Positions 29,489-37,981 of a stretch of DNA of 64,000 nt are shown piece by piece (position 1 is the first letter of the stretch; each line of letters starts with the position of its first letter). The notes beneath the pieces are model-generated. The model was not told where the DNA came from. It saw only the letters and a list, made by a program, of their open reading frames with translations, and ran no database searches. This DNA is from Erwinia sp039023475 (GTDB taxonomy: Bacteria > Pseudomonadota > Gammaproteobacteria > Enterobacterales > Enterobacteriaceae), in contig NZ_JBCHVB010000001.1 of assembly GCF_039023475.1 (NCBI RefSeq), forward strand, positions 248,001 to 312,000. Direction: 5' to 3'. The translations under genes and the position numbers were made by a program.

Positions 29489-30440
29489 ACCATTCCTTAT
29501 GCTTCAGCGGGTTAGAGAGCGCACCCAGAATATCGGCCAGCACGTTGACGGTGATCACCAGTGCGCCCACCACCATAACGCCTGCTGAGATCGCGGCATA
29601 ATCCTGCTGGCGGATGGCATCCACCAGCCAGCGGCCCAGTCCCGGCCAGTTGAAGACCATTTCCGTAATCATCGCCAGCGTCAGCATGGTGGAAAACTGC
29701 AGCCCCAGGCGTGGAATAACCGGCGGCAGCGCGTTATGCAGGACGTGGCGGCGAATGATGGTAAAGCGGGAGAGGCCACGGGTGGCGGCCGCTTTAATGT
29801 AGTTCTGCTCCATCACCTCGCGGGTGCTGAGACGCAATAGCCTGACCACCTCCGTCGTGGGTGCCACGGCCAGCGCAAGTACGGGCAGGATCATATGCTG
29901 GATGGCGCTGATGATCATCTCATGCCGCCAGGGAGAAGGGCTGAGCCAGGCATCAATCAGCGCAAAGCCGGTGATATTTTCCACCGGATAGAGCAGATCA
30001 AAGCGGCCGGAGACGGGCAGCCAGCCGAGCGTCAGCGAGAAAAAGAGCGTCAGCAGCAGCGCCAGCCAGAAAATCGGCATGGAAAAACCGATCAGCGCCA
30101 GCGCGCTAATCAGCTTATCCTGCCATTTATTGCGCATTACCCCGGCGGCAATACCCAGCGGGATGCCGGCCAGCATCGCCAGCGTAAAAGCCAGAATACA
30201 GAGCTCAAGCGTGGCGGGAAAAACTTCCAGGATCTGCTGATTAATCGGCTCGCCGTTGGTGCTGGAGACCCCGAAGTCGAGCTGAAACAAGCCCTGATAC
30301 CAGAAGAGAAATGCGTCGCCGAACGAAGCGCCCTGAAGCGGAGCGTGCGGCGTAAAATAGCTCAGGCTGAAGCCGACCAGCGTCAGCATAAAAAGCGTCA
30401 CGATCCAGAGCACCAGACGACGCAGCGTATAGATCATCAT
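29475..30440 (-). CDS. sapB: Peptide ABC transporter permease SapB
   Basis: This 321-residue DppB-type permease has the same length as E. coli SapB and the same ending, NPLKHKEWYALR. The EAA-type loop is visible at KAAATRGLSRFTIIRRHVL. The ribosome site GAGGA lies in the last codons of sapA, and the start is three bases after the sapA stop. Confidence 0.95.
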   Translation of the reverse strand: MMIYTLRRLVLWIVTLFMLTLVGFSLSYFTPHAPLQGASFGDAFLFWYQGLFQLDFGVSSTNGEPINQQILEVFPATLELCILAFTLAMLAGIPLGIAAGVMRNKWQDKLISALALIGFSMPIFWLALLLTLFFSLTLGWLPVSGRFDLLYPVENITGFALIDAWLSPSPWRHEMIISAIQHMILPVLALAVAPTTEVVRLLRLSTREVMEQNYIKAAATRGLSRFTIIRRHVLHNALPPVIPRLGLQFSTMLTLAMITEMVFNWPGLGRWLVDAIRQQDYAAISAGVMVVGALVITVNVLADILGALSNPLKHKEWYALR

Positions 30441-30443
30441 GGT

Positions 30444-32066
30444 TTAGTTTTCCTCGCCGTTAACACGATGCACGCCGGCAAACGAGGCATTGCCAAAGGG
30501 GCTGAGGACCAGGCCTCTGATGTCCGCGCGATAGGCCTGAAGCCGGAGCGAAGAGGCCAGCGGAAGCACCGGCAGCGCCTCCGCCAGCATCATCTGCGCC
30601 CGGTCATAATAGTCAATTCGCGACGCTAACTGCTGTGAGAGCAGCGCCTTATGCAGCGTATCGTCAAATTCTGGCTCACACCAGTGAGCATAGTTGGTCT
30701 GGGATGCGATAGCCGCACAGCTGAACAGCGGGCGGAAAAAACTGTCCGGATCGTTACTGTCGGTCGCCCAGCCGGTCAGGGTTAAATCGTGCGTCATCTC
30801 CATCAGCCGCGCCTCCTGAAAGCGTCCCTCAACCGCCACAATGGTGACGGTAACGCCCACCTGGGCAAGATCGGCCTGAATTAACTCTGCGGTTTTCAGC
30901 GGGCTGGGATTCCACGCCTGCGAGGCGGAGGGAACCCATAAATTAAGATGCAGATCCTCCACTCCCAGCGCCTTAAGCTGCGCCCGGGACTTTTCAGGAT
31001 TATATTCGGTGACGCGGGCCTCATTGTTATAGGCCCAGGAGGCGCGCGGCAGGATGGAGGCAGCGGTTTCGGCCGTCCCGTAATAGATCGATTCCATCAG
31101 CCGTTCGTTATTAATGGCCAGCGCCAGCGCCTGACGCACTTCGGGACGGTCCATCGGTGCTTTACGGGTATTAAACGCCAGATAAGCGATATTCATGCCC
31201 GGGCGCAGCGTCAGCCGCAGGCGCGGATCGTCACGCAGGACCGAAATCTGGCTGGCGGCAGGGTAGGCCAGCACGTCACATTCCCCGGTCAGCAGTTTGG
31301 AAAGTCGCCCGGTGCCCCCGGCGCCCATATCGATCACTACCTGAGACATTCTGGGCAGGCCTTTCCAGTAGTGCTGGTTGCGCGCCAGCCGGATGTACTG
31401 ACCGGTACGGTATTCACTGAGCATAAAAGGTCCGGTCCCCACCGGCTGGCGGTCCATCAGTTCCTGACGATCGGCTTTAGTCAGCTGGTTGCCATACTCG
31501 GCGGAAAGCACGGGCGCGTAATGGGTGGCCATATGCCAGAGGAACGACGCATCGGGCCTGTGCAGGCGGATCTCAACGGTGTAGTTGCCCAGCTTTTTAA
31601 TGCTTTTCACCGCGTCGGCAAATTGCAGACTGTCAAAGTAGGGATAATTACCGCCGTTAACGCCATGCCAGGCGGATTTGCGGTCAAAAATACGCCGGAA
31701 GCTGAAGACCACATCATCCGCGTTTAGCGGGCGGGAAGGGGTGAACCACTCAGTGGTCTGAAAGGGCACATTATGACGCAGGTGAAACCGGTAAGTGGCG
31801 CCGTTATCCAGCACCTCCCAGCTTTCAGCCAGTTCAGGTATCAGGCGATAGGTGTAAGGGTCCACATCAAGCAGCCGGTCATACAGCTGAGCCGCAAGCG
31901 TATCGACAATTAACCCACCGCTGGCGAGCTGGGGGTTAAAGGAGGCGATGTTTCCGTTCACGCAGTAGACAAAACCGGTCTGGCGAATATCGCCCGGCAC
32001 GGCGGACCAGGCGGCAGAGGTTGCCAGCAGCAGGCCAGTAAGGAGAGTCGAAATTAATGTGCGCAT
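30444..32066 (-). CDS. sapA: Periplasmic peptide-binding protein SapA
   Basis: This 540-residue SBP_bac_5 protein (E. coli 547) has an N-terminal signal peptide of about 21 residues (LLTGLLLATSAAWS). It delivers peptides, and in some species heme, to SapBCDF. It is the first gene of the operon. The upstream 250 bp separate it from the RyhB-like RNA gene on the other strand. The ribosome site is weak, so the exact start is moderately certain. Confidence 0.95.
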   Translation of the reverse strand: MRTLISTLLTGLLLATSAAWSAVPGDIRQTGFVYCVNGNIASFNPQLASGGLIVDTLAAQLYDRLLDVDPYTYRLIPELAESWEVLDNGATYRFHLRHNVPFQTTEWFTPSRPLNADDVVFSFRRIFDRKSAWHGVNGGNYPYFDSLQFADAVKSIKKLGNYTVEIRLHRPDASFLWHMATHYAPVLSAEYGNQLTKADRQELMDRQPVGTGPFMLSEYRTGQYIRLARNQHYWKGLPRMSQVVIDMGAGGTGRLSKLLTGECDVLAYPAASQISVLRDDPRLRLTLRPGMNIAYLAFNTRKAPMDRPEVRQALALAINNERLMESIYYGTAETAASILPRASWAYNNEARVTEYNPEKSRAQLKALGVEDLHLNLWVPSASQAWNPSPLKTAELIQADLAQVGVTVTIVAVEGRFQEARLMEMTHDLTLTGWATDSNDPDSFFRPLFSCAAIASQTNYAHWCEPEFDDTLHKALLSQQLASRIDYYDRAQMMLAEALPVLPLASSLRLQAYRADIRGLVLSPFGNASFAGVHRVNGEEN

Positions 32067-32279
32067 AAGTCATCTGAAATATCAGGCAATCATCAGAGTG
32101 TACCGCACTCTCGGGGAACGCCCAAAGATTGCCGGGGTAACTGGCGTTTTTCCAGGCGAAAAGCGCAGGCAGCTGAACTTTGCACGGCTTATCTGACCTG
32201 TTTGCTGAAAAAACTATGCGTGCGGAGCAGGCCGGGGCGAAGACAAACGCGGCGTATATGCCCGACGTTAATGGGGGAA

Positions 32280-32294
32280 TGAGAAGAATTCTCA
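32280..32294. promoter_or_regulatory. Candidate Fur box 1
   Basis: TGAGAAGAATTCTCA matches the 7-1-7 Fur model TGATAATnATTATCA at 11 of 14 positions and is a near-perfect dyad. It lies upstream of the ryhB promoter. Confidence 0.55.
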
Positions 32295-32303
32295 ACAAAC
32301 CGC

Positions 32304-32333
32304 TTTACAAGGTGGAGTGAGAATGATTATTAT
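32304..32333 (+). promoter_or_regulatory. Promoter of the RyhB-like RNA
   Basis: TTTACA (-35) and TATTAT (-10) are separated by 18 bases, which predicts a start near 32340. Confidence 0.6.
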
Positions 32334-32337
32334 TCAG
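32319..32337 (+). promoter_or_regulatory. Fur box 2 overlapping the -10 element
   Basis: GAGAATGATTATTATTCAG matches the 19-bp Fur consensus at 13 positions. Its position over the -10 predicts iron-dependent repression. Confidence 0.7.
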
Positions 32338-32339
32338 TT

Positions 32340-32432
32340 GCGCTTCACCGGTGGCTCTGCCGGAAAGGCGCACGACATTGCTCACATTGCTTCCAGTATT
32401 TTTTTCAGCCCGCCTCGTGCGGGCTTTTTTTT
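32340..32432 (+). ncRNA. ryhB: RyhB-family iron-responsive small RNA
   Basis: The core CACGACATTGCTCACATTGC, continued by TTCCAGTATT, is identical, as I recall it, to the seed region of E. coli RyhB, which pairs with sodB and other iron-protein mRNAs. It is followed by a terminator hairpin AGCCCGC-CTCGT-GCGGGCT and eight T, the Hfq-binding form. The predicted length of about 93 nt fits RyhB (about 90 nt). Two Fur boxes and a good promoter precede it. Locus sapA/pspF differs from the E. coli one (near yhhX). This may be the only ryhB or a second copy. Confidence 0.88.
32407..32432 (+). terminator. Terminator of the RyhB-like RNA
   Basis: A seven-base GC stem with the loop CTCGT is followed by T8 on the plus strand only. 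Confidence 0.9.
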
Positions 32433-32475
32433 ATCTGGACGTTTGCGGTAAATCTCAGCCGCAAAGGCCGCGACC

Positions 32476-32574
32476 TCAGCTACCCGGAGCGAAAGCGCCG
32501 CTGGCGAGAAACCAGCCCATAAAAATGATGGCGGCAGCAAGAATAATGAGGGGCGGAATAAATTTCAGGTTCAT
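32476..32574 (-). CDS. Candidate 32-residue membrane protein downstream of pspF
   Basis: The frame begins MNLKFIPPLIILAAAIIFMG and ends GAFAPGS. It is one strongly hydrophobic helix with a short polar tail, typical of small inner-membrane proteins. The ATG is 10 bases after the pspF stop, and the pspF end CCTTGAGAC can act as a weak ribosome site, so coupling is likely. I do not recognise a named homologue. Its transcript would run towards the 3' end of the RyhB gene on the opposite strand. Confidence 0.5.
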   Translation of the reverse strand: MNLKFIPPLIILAAAIIFMGWFLASGAFAPGS

Positions 32575-32584
32575 GGATAAAGTC

Positions 32585-33580
32585 TCAAGGTTTGCCGGGA
32601 TCGATGCCGTGTTTTTTCAGCATCGCCCGCAGCTGGTGATAGGTGACGCCCAGTAGTTCAGCGGCGCGGCGCTGATTAAAGCGCGCCTGCGAGAGCGCCT
32701 TCTCCAGCAGCGCCTGCTCCTGCTGATGCTGCCAGCGGCGTAAATCCAGCGGTAAAACCGGGAGCGCCTCCGTTTCCGCCTCTGCTTCGGGCAGTTCTGA
32801 CTGTAGCCCCGGTTTGAACGGATTGAGGATCACCCGGTCCAGCGGTTCATCAATCTCGCTATGGCGGTAAACCGAGCGTTCAACCACGTTTTTCAGCTCA
32901 CGGATATTACCCGGCCAGCCATAATCCAGCAGTACCTGACGGGCCGCGGAGGTAAATCCGGGAAAGAAAGCGCGGCCCAGCTCGCGGCACATCTGGATAG
33001 CAAAATGGTCAGCCATCACCAGAATGTCGCTGCGGCGTTCGCGGAGCGGCGGCAGTTGTACCACGTCGAAGGCAAGCCGGTCGAGGAGATCCGCACGGAA
33101 TTTCCCCTGCTGCGCCAGCAGGGGAAGGTTGTCATTGGTGGCGCAGACCAGCCTGACGCTGACCTGCAACGGCTGGCTGCCGCCGACGCGCTCCAGCTGA
33201 CCATACTCAATCACTCTCAGCAGCTTTTCCTGAACCAGCATGGGCGCAGTGGCTAACTCATCCAGAAACAGCGTCCCGCCGTCGGCGCGTTCAAAGCGGC
33301 CCAGGTGGCGCTTCTGGGCGCCGGTAAAGGCGCCGGCCTCATGTCCAAACAGCTCGGAGTCAAGCAGGCTCTCGTTAAGCGCGGCGCAGTTAAGTGAGAT
33401 AAAGGGGCCCTGCCAGCGATTAGAGAGATAGTGGAGGCGGCTGGCGATCAGTTCTTTGCCAGTCCCGCGTTCACCGGTTACCAGCACCGGTTTGTTTAAC
33501 GGCGCTAACCGTGAAACCTGCTCCAGCACTTCCAGAAAGTTATTTGACTCGCCGAGCAGGTTATCGCTGTGATCGTTCAT
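32585..33580 (-). CDS. pspF: Phage-shock operon activator PspF
   Basis: This 331-residue sigma-54 enhancer-binding protein (E. coli 325) lacks a receiver domain. Walker A is GERGTGKE (36-43), the sigma-54 contact loop GAFTGA is at 83-88, and a Fis-type helix-turn-helix ends the protein (NQRRAAELLGVTYHQLRAML). PspA inhibits it in the absence of membrane stress. ATG 33580 gives the family start. A GTG three codons earlier is less likely. It diverges from pspA. Confidence 0.96.
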   Translation of the reverse strand: MNDHSDNLLGESNNFLEVLEQVSRLAPLNKPVLVTGERGTGKELIASRLHYLSNRWQGPFISLNCAALNESLLDSELFGHEAGAFTGAQKRHLGRFERADGGTLFLDELATAPMLVQEKLLRVIEYGQLERVGGSQPLQVSVRLVCATNDNLPLLAQQGKFRADLLDRLAFDVVQLPPLRERRSDILVMADHFAIQMCRELGRAFFPGFTSAARQVLLDYGWPGNIRELKNVVERSVYRHSEIDEPLDRVILNPFKPGLQSELPEAEAETEALPVLPLDLRRWQHQQEQALLEKALSQARFNQRRAAELLGVTYHQLRAMLKKHGIDPGKP

Positions 33581-33674
33581 GAAATTCACCAGGTGTTAGT
33601 GATTTCCACCACACTAACCTCTCGCTGCAAAGCTGTAAAGTGCAGGAATAGTGCGAAATCAAAGAGATAAAAGT

Positions 33675-33690
33675 TGGCACGCGAATTGAA
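33675..33690 (+). promoter_or_regulatory. Sigma-54 promoter of pspABCD
   Basis: TGGCACGCGAATTGAA has the -24 GG and the -12 G with the required ten bases between them. Like E. coli pspA (TTGT), the -12 box departs from TTGC (TTGA here). Confidence 0.85.
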
Positions 33691-33744
33691 TAGTAACTGA
33701 CAGCGCATCGCGCCTTTTAAAACCAATTAATGAGGATTTTGATT

Positions 33745-34413
33745 ATGGGTATTTTTTCTCGTTTTGCCGACATCGTAAATGCCAACATCAATTCGCTGCT
33801 GGAAAAAGCGGAAGATCCGCAGAAACTGGTTCGCCTGATGATTCAGGAAATGGAAGATACGCTGGTGGAAGTTCGCTCCACGTCGGCCCGCGCGCTGGCA
33901 GAAAAAAAACAGCTGCTGCGCCGCATTGAGCAGGCTGAGACTCAGCAGACCGAATGGCAGGAAAAGGCGGAGCTGGCGCTGCGCAGAGATAAAGACGATC
34001 TTGCCCGTGCCGCGCTGATCGAAAAACAGAAGCTGACCGATCTGATTACGCTGCTCAGCCGTGAGTCTGAACAGGTTGAGGAAACCCTGGTGAGAATGAA
34101 GGGTGAAATCGGCGAGCTTGAAAGCAAACTGGGCGAAACCCGTGCCCGCCAGCAGGCGCTGACGCTGCGTCATCAGGCCGCTTCTTCGTCCCGCGATGTA
34201 CGTCGTCAGCTGGACAGCGGTAAGATTGATGAAGCGATGGCCCGTTTTGAATCTTTTGAACGCCGCATCGATCACATGGAAGCCGAGGCGGAGAGCCAGA
34301 GCTTTGGCAAGAAAAAGACGCTCGATCAGGAGTTCGCCGAGCTTCATGTTGATGACGAAATCAACGAGCAGCTGGCGGCGTTAAAAGCCAAAATGAACAA
34401 CCGCAGCGAATAA
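33745..34413 (+). CDS. pspA: Phage shock protein A
   Basis: This 222-residue PspA/Vipp1 (ESCRT-III-like) protein equals E. coli PspA in length. It starts MGIFSRFADIVNANINSLLE and is coiled-coil throughout. It binds damaged inner membrane and restrains PspF. The ATG at 33745 is preceded by GAGG. The frame upstream to 33730 is not family-like. A hairpin GGCACC/GGTGCC lies between it and pspB (about 34429-34440), a possible mRNA-processing or attenuation site. Confidence 0.97.
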   Translation: MGIFSRFADIVNANINSLLEKAEDPQKLVRLMIQEMEDTLVEVRSTSARALAEKKQLLRRIEQAETQQTEWQEKAELALRRDKDDLARAALIEKQKLTDLITLLSRESEQVEETLVRMKGEIGELESKLGETRARQQALTLRHQAASSSRDVRRQLDSGKIDEAMARFESFERRIDHMEAEAESQSFGKKKTLDQEFAELHVDDEINEQLAALKAKMNNRSE

Positions 34414-34477
34414 CTGAGTGAGGCACCTGTCCGGTGCCCCCCGAAGCCATTGGGTTAGAGCGATTCAAGGAGACAGA

Positions 34478-34702
34478 ATGAGCGCGTTATTTCTTGCCAT
34501 ACCCTTAACTATCTTTGTGCTGTTTGTGGCGCCGATCTGGCTCTGGCTGCACTACAGCCGACAGAACAGCGGCACCGAGCTGTCGCAAAGTGAACTTCAG
34601 CGCCTTCAGCAGCTGACGCTTGACGCAAAACGCATGCGTGAGCGCATTCAGGCGCTGGAGGAGATCCTCAACGCCGAACATCCTAACTGGAGGCAGCCAT
34701 GA
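34478..34702 (+). CDS. pspB: Phage shock protein B
   Basis: This 74-residue protein has one N-terminal membrane helix (MSALFLAIPLTIFVLFVAPI) and a cytoplasmic coiled coil. It helps PspC relay stress to PspA. The ribosome site AAGGAG is ideal. Its end overlaps the pspC start by four bases (ATGA). Confidence 0.96.
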   Translation: MSALFLAIPLTIFVLFVAPIWLWLHYSRQNSGTELSQSELQRLQQLTLDAKRMRERIQALEEILNAEHPNWRQP

Positions 34703-35064
34703 GCAATGCGATCGTAAAAGGCAAAAAGCTCTGGCGTATTCCTTCACGCGGTAAAGTGAAAGGCGTCTGTGCCGGCATTGCCGACTATTTTGAGATCCCG
34801 GTTCGTCTGGTGCGGGTTATCGTCGTACTGTCGATGTTTTTTGGCCTGTTTATGTTCACCTTAATCGCCTATTTCGGGCTGGCGTTTGTTCTTGATGAAA
34901 TGCCCGATGAGATGGCTAATCAGGGTGAAAGGACGCCGTCCGCAGGAGAGCTTCTTGATAATCTCAGCGCCGAGCTGAACGGGGGGGAGCGACAGCTGCG
35001 CGATATGGAACGTTATGTCACCTCTGAGACGTTCAGCGTGCGCAGCCGCTTCGGCCAGCTCTGA
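34699..35064 (+). CDS. pspC: Phage shock protein C
   Basis: This 121-residue PspC-domain protein has KGVCAGIADYFEIPVRLVRV and a membrane segment, ending RYVTSETFSVRSRFGQL as in E. coli. It senses membrane stress and binds PspA. It overlaps pspB by four bases. Confidence 0.96.
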   Translation: MSNAIVKGKKLWRIPSRGKVKGVCAGIADYFEIPVRLVRVIVVLSMFFGLFMFTLIAYFGLAFVLDEMPDEMANQGERTPSAGELLDNLSAELNGGERQLRDMERYVTSETFSVRSRFGQL

Positions 35065-35128
35065 ACAACCCTGACCTTTTTCTTTTGCGGGCCTGCACAG
35101 GCCCCTCACCGGTATCTGGAGAGAATCT

Positions 35129-35353
35129 ATGCGTAAATGGCAGTCCGTTTTACAATACAATGCCTCGCCCGCAGCGAAAAGGGTCGGCAAGTTTATCCTC
35201 CTCGGCGCGCTGAGTTACGGCCCGGCAGGCGTGGCTGGCTGGGCGGTGAAATCCGTCACGCGCCGGCCGCTGAAAATTCTGCTGGCCTGGGCGCTGGAGC
35301 CGCTGCTGCGTCGCCTGGTGCGTGGGGCCACCGCACGCTGGCATAAACCCTGA
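35129..35353 (+). CDS. pspD: Phage shock protein D
   Basis: This 74-residue protein (E. coli 73) shares the core YGPAGVAGWAVKSVTRRPLK and ends in a basic tail. It is peripheral to the membrane and its role is unclear. A GGAGAG site precedes the ATG. A short palindrome GGGCCTG/CAGGCCC lies in the 64-bp gap after pspC. No pspE follows. Confidence 0.92.
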   Translation: MRKWQSVLQYNASPAAKRVGKFILLGALSYGPAGVAGWAVKSVTRRPLKILLAWALEPLLRRLVRGATARWHKP

Positions 35354-35435
35354 ATCCCACGCCGCTTATTTACGCCATAGTGGACAGCGCGTACTCTCTC
35401 CAGACTGATAAAAAGAAAAAGGTGCCGACACCCAG

Positions 35436-36833
35436 ATGAAACGACTTCAAAATGAATTGCTGTCGCTGGTCAACCGGGGCGCGGATCGCCACCTGCGCCT
35501 TGCCGTAACCGGACTGAGCCGGAGCGGAAAAACGGCTTTTATTACCTCGCTGGTTAATCAACTGCTTAATGTGAATTCGGGCTCGCGCCTGCCGATGTTC
35601 TCGGCCGTGCGCGAAGAGCGGCTGCTCGGCGTCAAGCGGGTGCCGCAGCGCGATATGGGCATTCAGCGCTTCACCTACGACGAAGGGCTGGCCCAGCTTT
35701 ACGGGTCACCCCCCAGCTGGCCAACCCCCACGCGCGGCGTCAGTGAAATGCGCCTGGCGCTGCGTTACCGCTCCCGTGAGTCGCTCATGCGCCATTTCAA
35801 AGAGACCTCCACGCTCTACCTGGAGATTGTCGACTATCCCGGCGAATGGCTGCTGGATCTGCCGATGCTGGCGCAGGATTATCTGAGCTGGTCGCGTCAG
35901 ATGACCGCCTTGCTCAGGGGAGACCGGGCCGACTGGTCCGCCCGCTGGCTGAAGCTCTGTGAAAACCTCGATCCGCTGGCGCCGGCTGATGAAAATCGCC
36001 TCGCGGAGATCGCAGACGCCTGGACTGAGTACCTGCTGAAATGCAAACAGGAAGGGCTGCACTTTATTCAGCCGGGGCGCTTTGTGCTGCCTGGCGATAT
36101 GGCCGGCGCGCCCGCGTTACAATTTTTCCCCTGGCCGCAGGCGGACGAGGGCGGGGCGGCTAAGCTGGCCCAGGCGGACGGCGGCAGCAATATCGGCATG
36201 CTGCGGGCGCGTTACCGTTACTACTGCCAGCATGTGGTAAAAGGATTCTACAAAGACCATTTTCTGCGTTTCGATCGCCAGATTGTGCTGGTCGACTGCC
36301 TGCAGCCGCTCAACAGCGGCCCCCAGGCGTTCAATGATATGCGTCTGGCGCTGACGCAGCTGATGCAGAGCTTCTCATACGGCCAGCGCACGCTGTTTCG
36401 CCGCCTTTTTTCACCCGTTATCGACAAGCTGCTGTTTGCGGCTACCAAATCGGATCACGTTACGGCCGATCAGCACGCCAATCTGGTGTCGCTGCTTCAG
36501 CAGCTGGTTCAGGATGCCTGGCAAAATGCCGCTTTTGAAGGCATCACCATGGACTGTATCGGACTGGCGTCCGTGCAGGCAACGGAGAGCGGGCTGGTCG
36601 ATCATAAAGGCGAAAAGATCCCTGCGCTGCGCGGTCACCGTCTGGAGGATAACGAGCCGCTAACCGTTTATCCGGGAGAGGTGCCGCCCCGGCTGCCGGG
36701 ACACGCTTTCTGGCAGGAGCAGGGCTTCCATTTTGAACAGTTCCGGCCACGGGATGCGGACGTGGATCGGCCTCTGCCGCATATCCGCCTTGATTCGGCG
36801 CTTGAATTTTTGCTGGGAGATAAACTGCGATGA
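35436..36833 (+). CDS. ycjX: YcjX family P-loop NTPase
   Basis: This 465-residue protein has the same length as in E. coli. Walker A is GLSRSGKT (26-33), and the remainder is the conserved YcjX/DUF463 region with VDYPGEWLLDLPM. A structural GTPase role in membrane stress is proposed. It is induced with psp in several enterobacteria. It overlaps ycjF by four bases. Confidence 0.95.
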   Translation: MKRLQNELLSLVNRGADRHLRLAVTGLSRSGKTAFITSLVNQLLNVNSGSRLPMFSAVREERLLGVKRVPQRDMGIQRFTYDEGLAQLYGSPPSWPTPTRGVSEMRLALRYRSRESLMRHFKETSTLYLEIVDYPGEWLLDLPMLAQDYLSWSRQMTALLRGDRADWSARWLKLCENLDPLAPADENRLAEIADAWTEYLLKCKQEGLHFIQPGRFVLPGDMAGAPALQFFPWPQADEGGAAKLAQADGGSNIGMLRARYRYYCQHVVKGFYKDHFLRFDRQIVLVDCLQPLNSGPQAFNDMRLALTQLMQSFSYGQRTLFRRLFSPVIDKLLFAATKSDHVTADQHANLVSLLQQLVQDAWQNAAFEGITMDCIGLASVQATESGLVDHKGEKIPALRGHRLEDNEPLTVYPGEVPPRLPGHAFWQEQGFHFEQFRPRDADVDRPLPHIRLDSALEFLLGDKLR

Positions 36834-37888
36834 GTGCACCGCTTAAACCGCGTATCGATTTCGCACAGCCTCTGGAAGAGGAGAAAGCGCCGGTGCTTAA
36901 GGCTGCCCGGGCCTTTGACCATCAGGAAGCGGCGTTTATTGCACCGCATCCTGAAGCGCAACCGGAAGAAGAAGGGAGCGGCGAGCGCGCCGTTGAGGCC
37001 GCGCTGCGGCCAAAACCGAGCCTCTGGCGCAAAATGGTCAAAGCCGGGCTGGCGGTATTTGCCGTGAGCGTGGTGGCGCAGGGCCTGCAGTGGGCGCATA
37101 ACGCCTGGCTTCAGCAGGACTGGATCGCGATGGGCGGCTGCGTGGCAGGCGGCCTGATCGTCTTTGCCGGGGTCGGATCGCTGGTGGGCGAATGGCGCAA
37201 GCTTTATCGCCTTCGCGAACGTGCCGAAGAGCGGGACGTGGCGCGTGAACTGCTCGGCAGCCACGGCATGGGCAAGGGGCGTGAATTTTGTGAAAAACTG
37301 GCCCGTCAGGCCGGGCTCGATCAGTCGCATCCTGCGCTTCAGCGCTGGCATGCCTCACTGCATGAAACCCTGAACGATCGTGAAATTGTGGCGCTTTATG
37401 CCCAGCTGGTACAGCCGGTCCTCGATCGTCAGGCCCGGCGGGAGATTGGCCGCAGTGCGGCGGAATCAACCATGATGATCGCCGTCAGCCCGCTCGCGCT
37501 GGTGGATATGGCGTTTATTGCGTGGCGCAATCTTCGGCTGGTAAACCGCATCGCAGCCCTTTATGGCATCGAGCTGGGCTACTTCAGCCGTATCCGCCTT
37601 TTCCGCCTGGTGCTGCTGAATATCGCGTTTGCCGGCGCCTCCGAACTGGTGCGGGAAGTGGGCATGGACTGGATGTCCCAGGATCTGGCCGCCCGCTTCT
37701 CCGCCCGCGCGGCGCAGGGTATTGGTGCGGGACTGCTGACGGCCCGGCTTGGCATCAAAGCGATGGAGCTATGTCGTCCGCTTCCCTGGCTGGAGGGCGA
37801 CAAGCCACGCCTGGGCGACTTCCGCCGCGATTTAATCGTGCAGCTGAAAGAAACGCTGCAAAAAGGGCCGGTCACCCCGGATAAGTAG
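36830..37888 (+). CDS. ycjF: Inner-membrane protein YcjF (DUF697)
   Basis: This 352-residue protein (E. coli 353) has an acidic soluble N-terminus of about 65 residues, two membrane segments near residues 68-115 and a further hydrophobic region near 220-300. It forms an operon with ycjX and is linked to envelope stress. Confidence 0.93.
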   Translation: MSAPLKPRIDFAQPLEEEKAPVLKAARAFDHQEAAFIAPHPEAQPEEEGSGERAVEAALRPKPSLWRKMVKAGLAVFAVSVVAQGLQWAHNAWLQQDWIAMGGCVAGGLIVFAGVGSLVGEWRKLYRLRERAEERDVARELLGSHGMGKGREFCEKLARQAGLDQSHPALQRWHASLHETLNDREIVALYAQLVQPVLDRQARREIGRSAAESTMMIAVSPLALVDMAFIAWRNLRLVNRIAALYGIELGYFSRIRLFRLVLLNIAFAGASELVREVGMDWMSQDLAARFSARAAQGIGAGLLTARLGIKAMELCRPLPWLEGDKPRLGDFRRDLIVQLKETLQKGPVTPDK

Positions 37889-37981
37889 CTAACTGTCAAC
37901 TTTTCCTTCCGGATCTCTTCTGGCGTACGCGGTGATAGAGTATCATCAGCGGACGCCAGTTATTGAAGAAGGTTGCCACGC

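Noticed and set aside
32400..32432. Terminator resembling a trp-type attenuator hairpin
   Set aside because: No Trp-rich leader peptide or downstream trp gene is present, and the upstream bases are clearly RyhB.
32351..32656. 101-codon plus-strand frame over the sapA-pspF gap
   Set aside because: It runs through the RyhB core and its terminator and into pspF antisense. The RNA explanation is far stronger.
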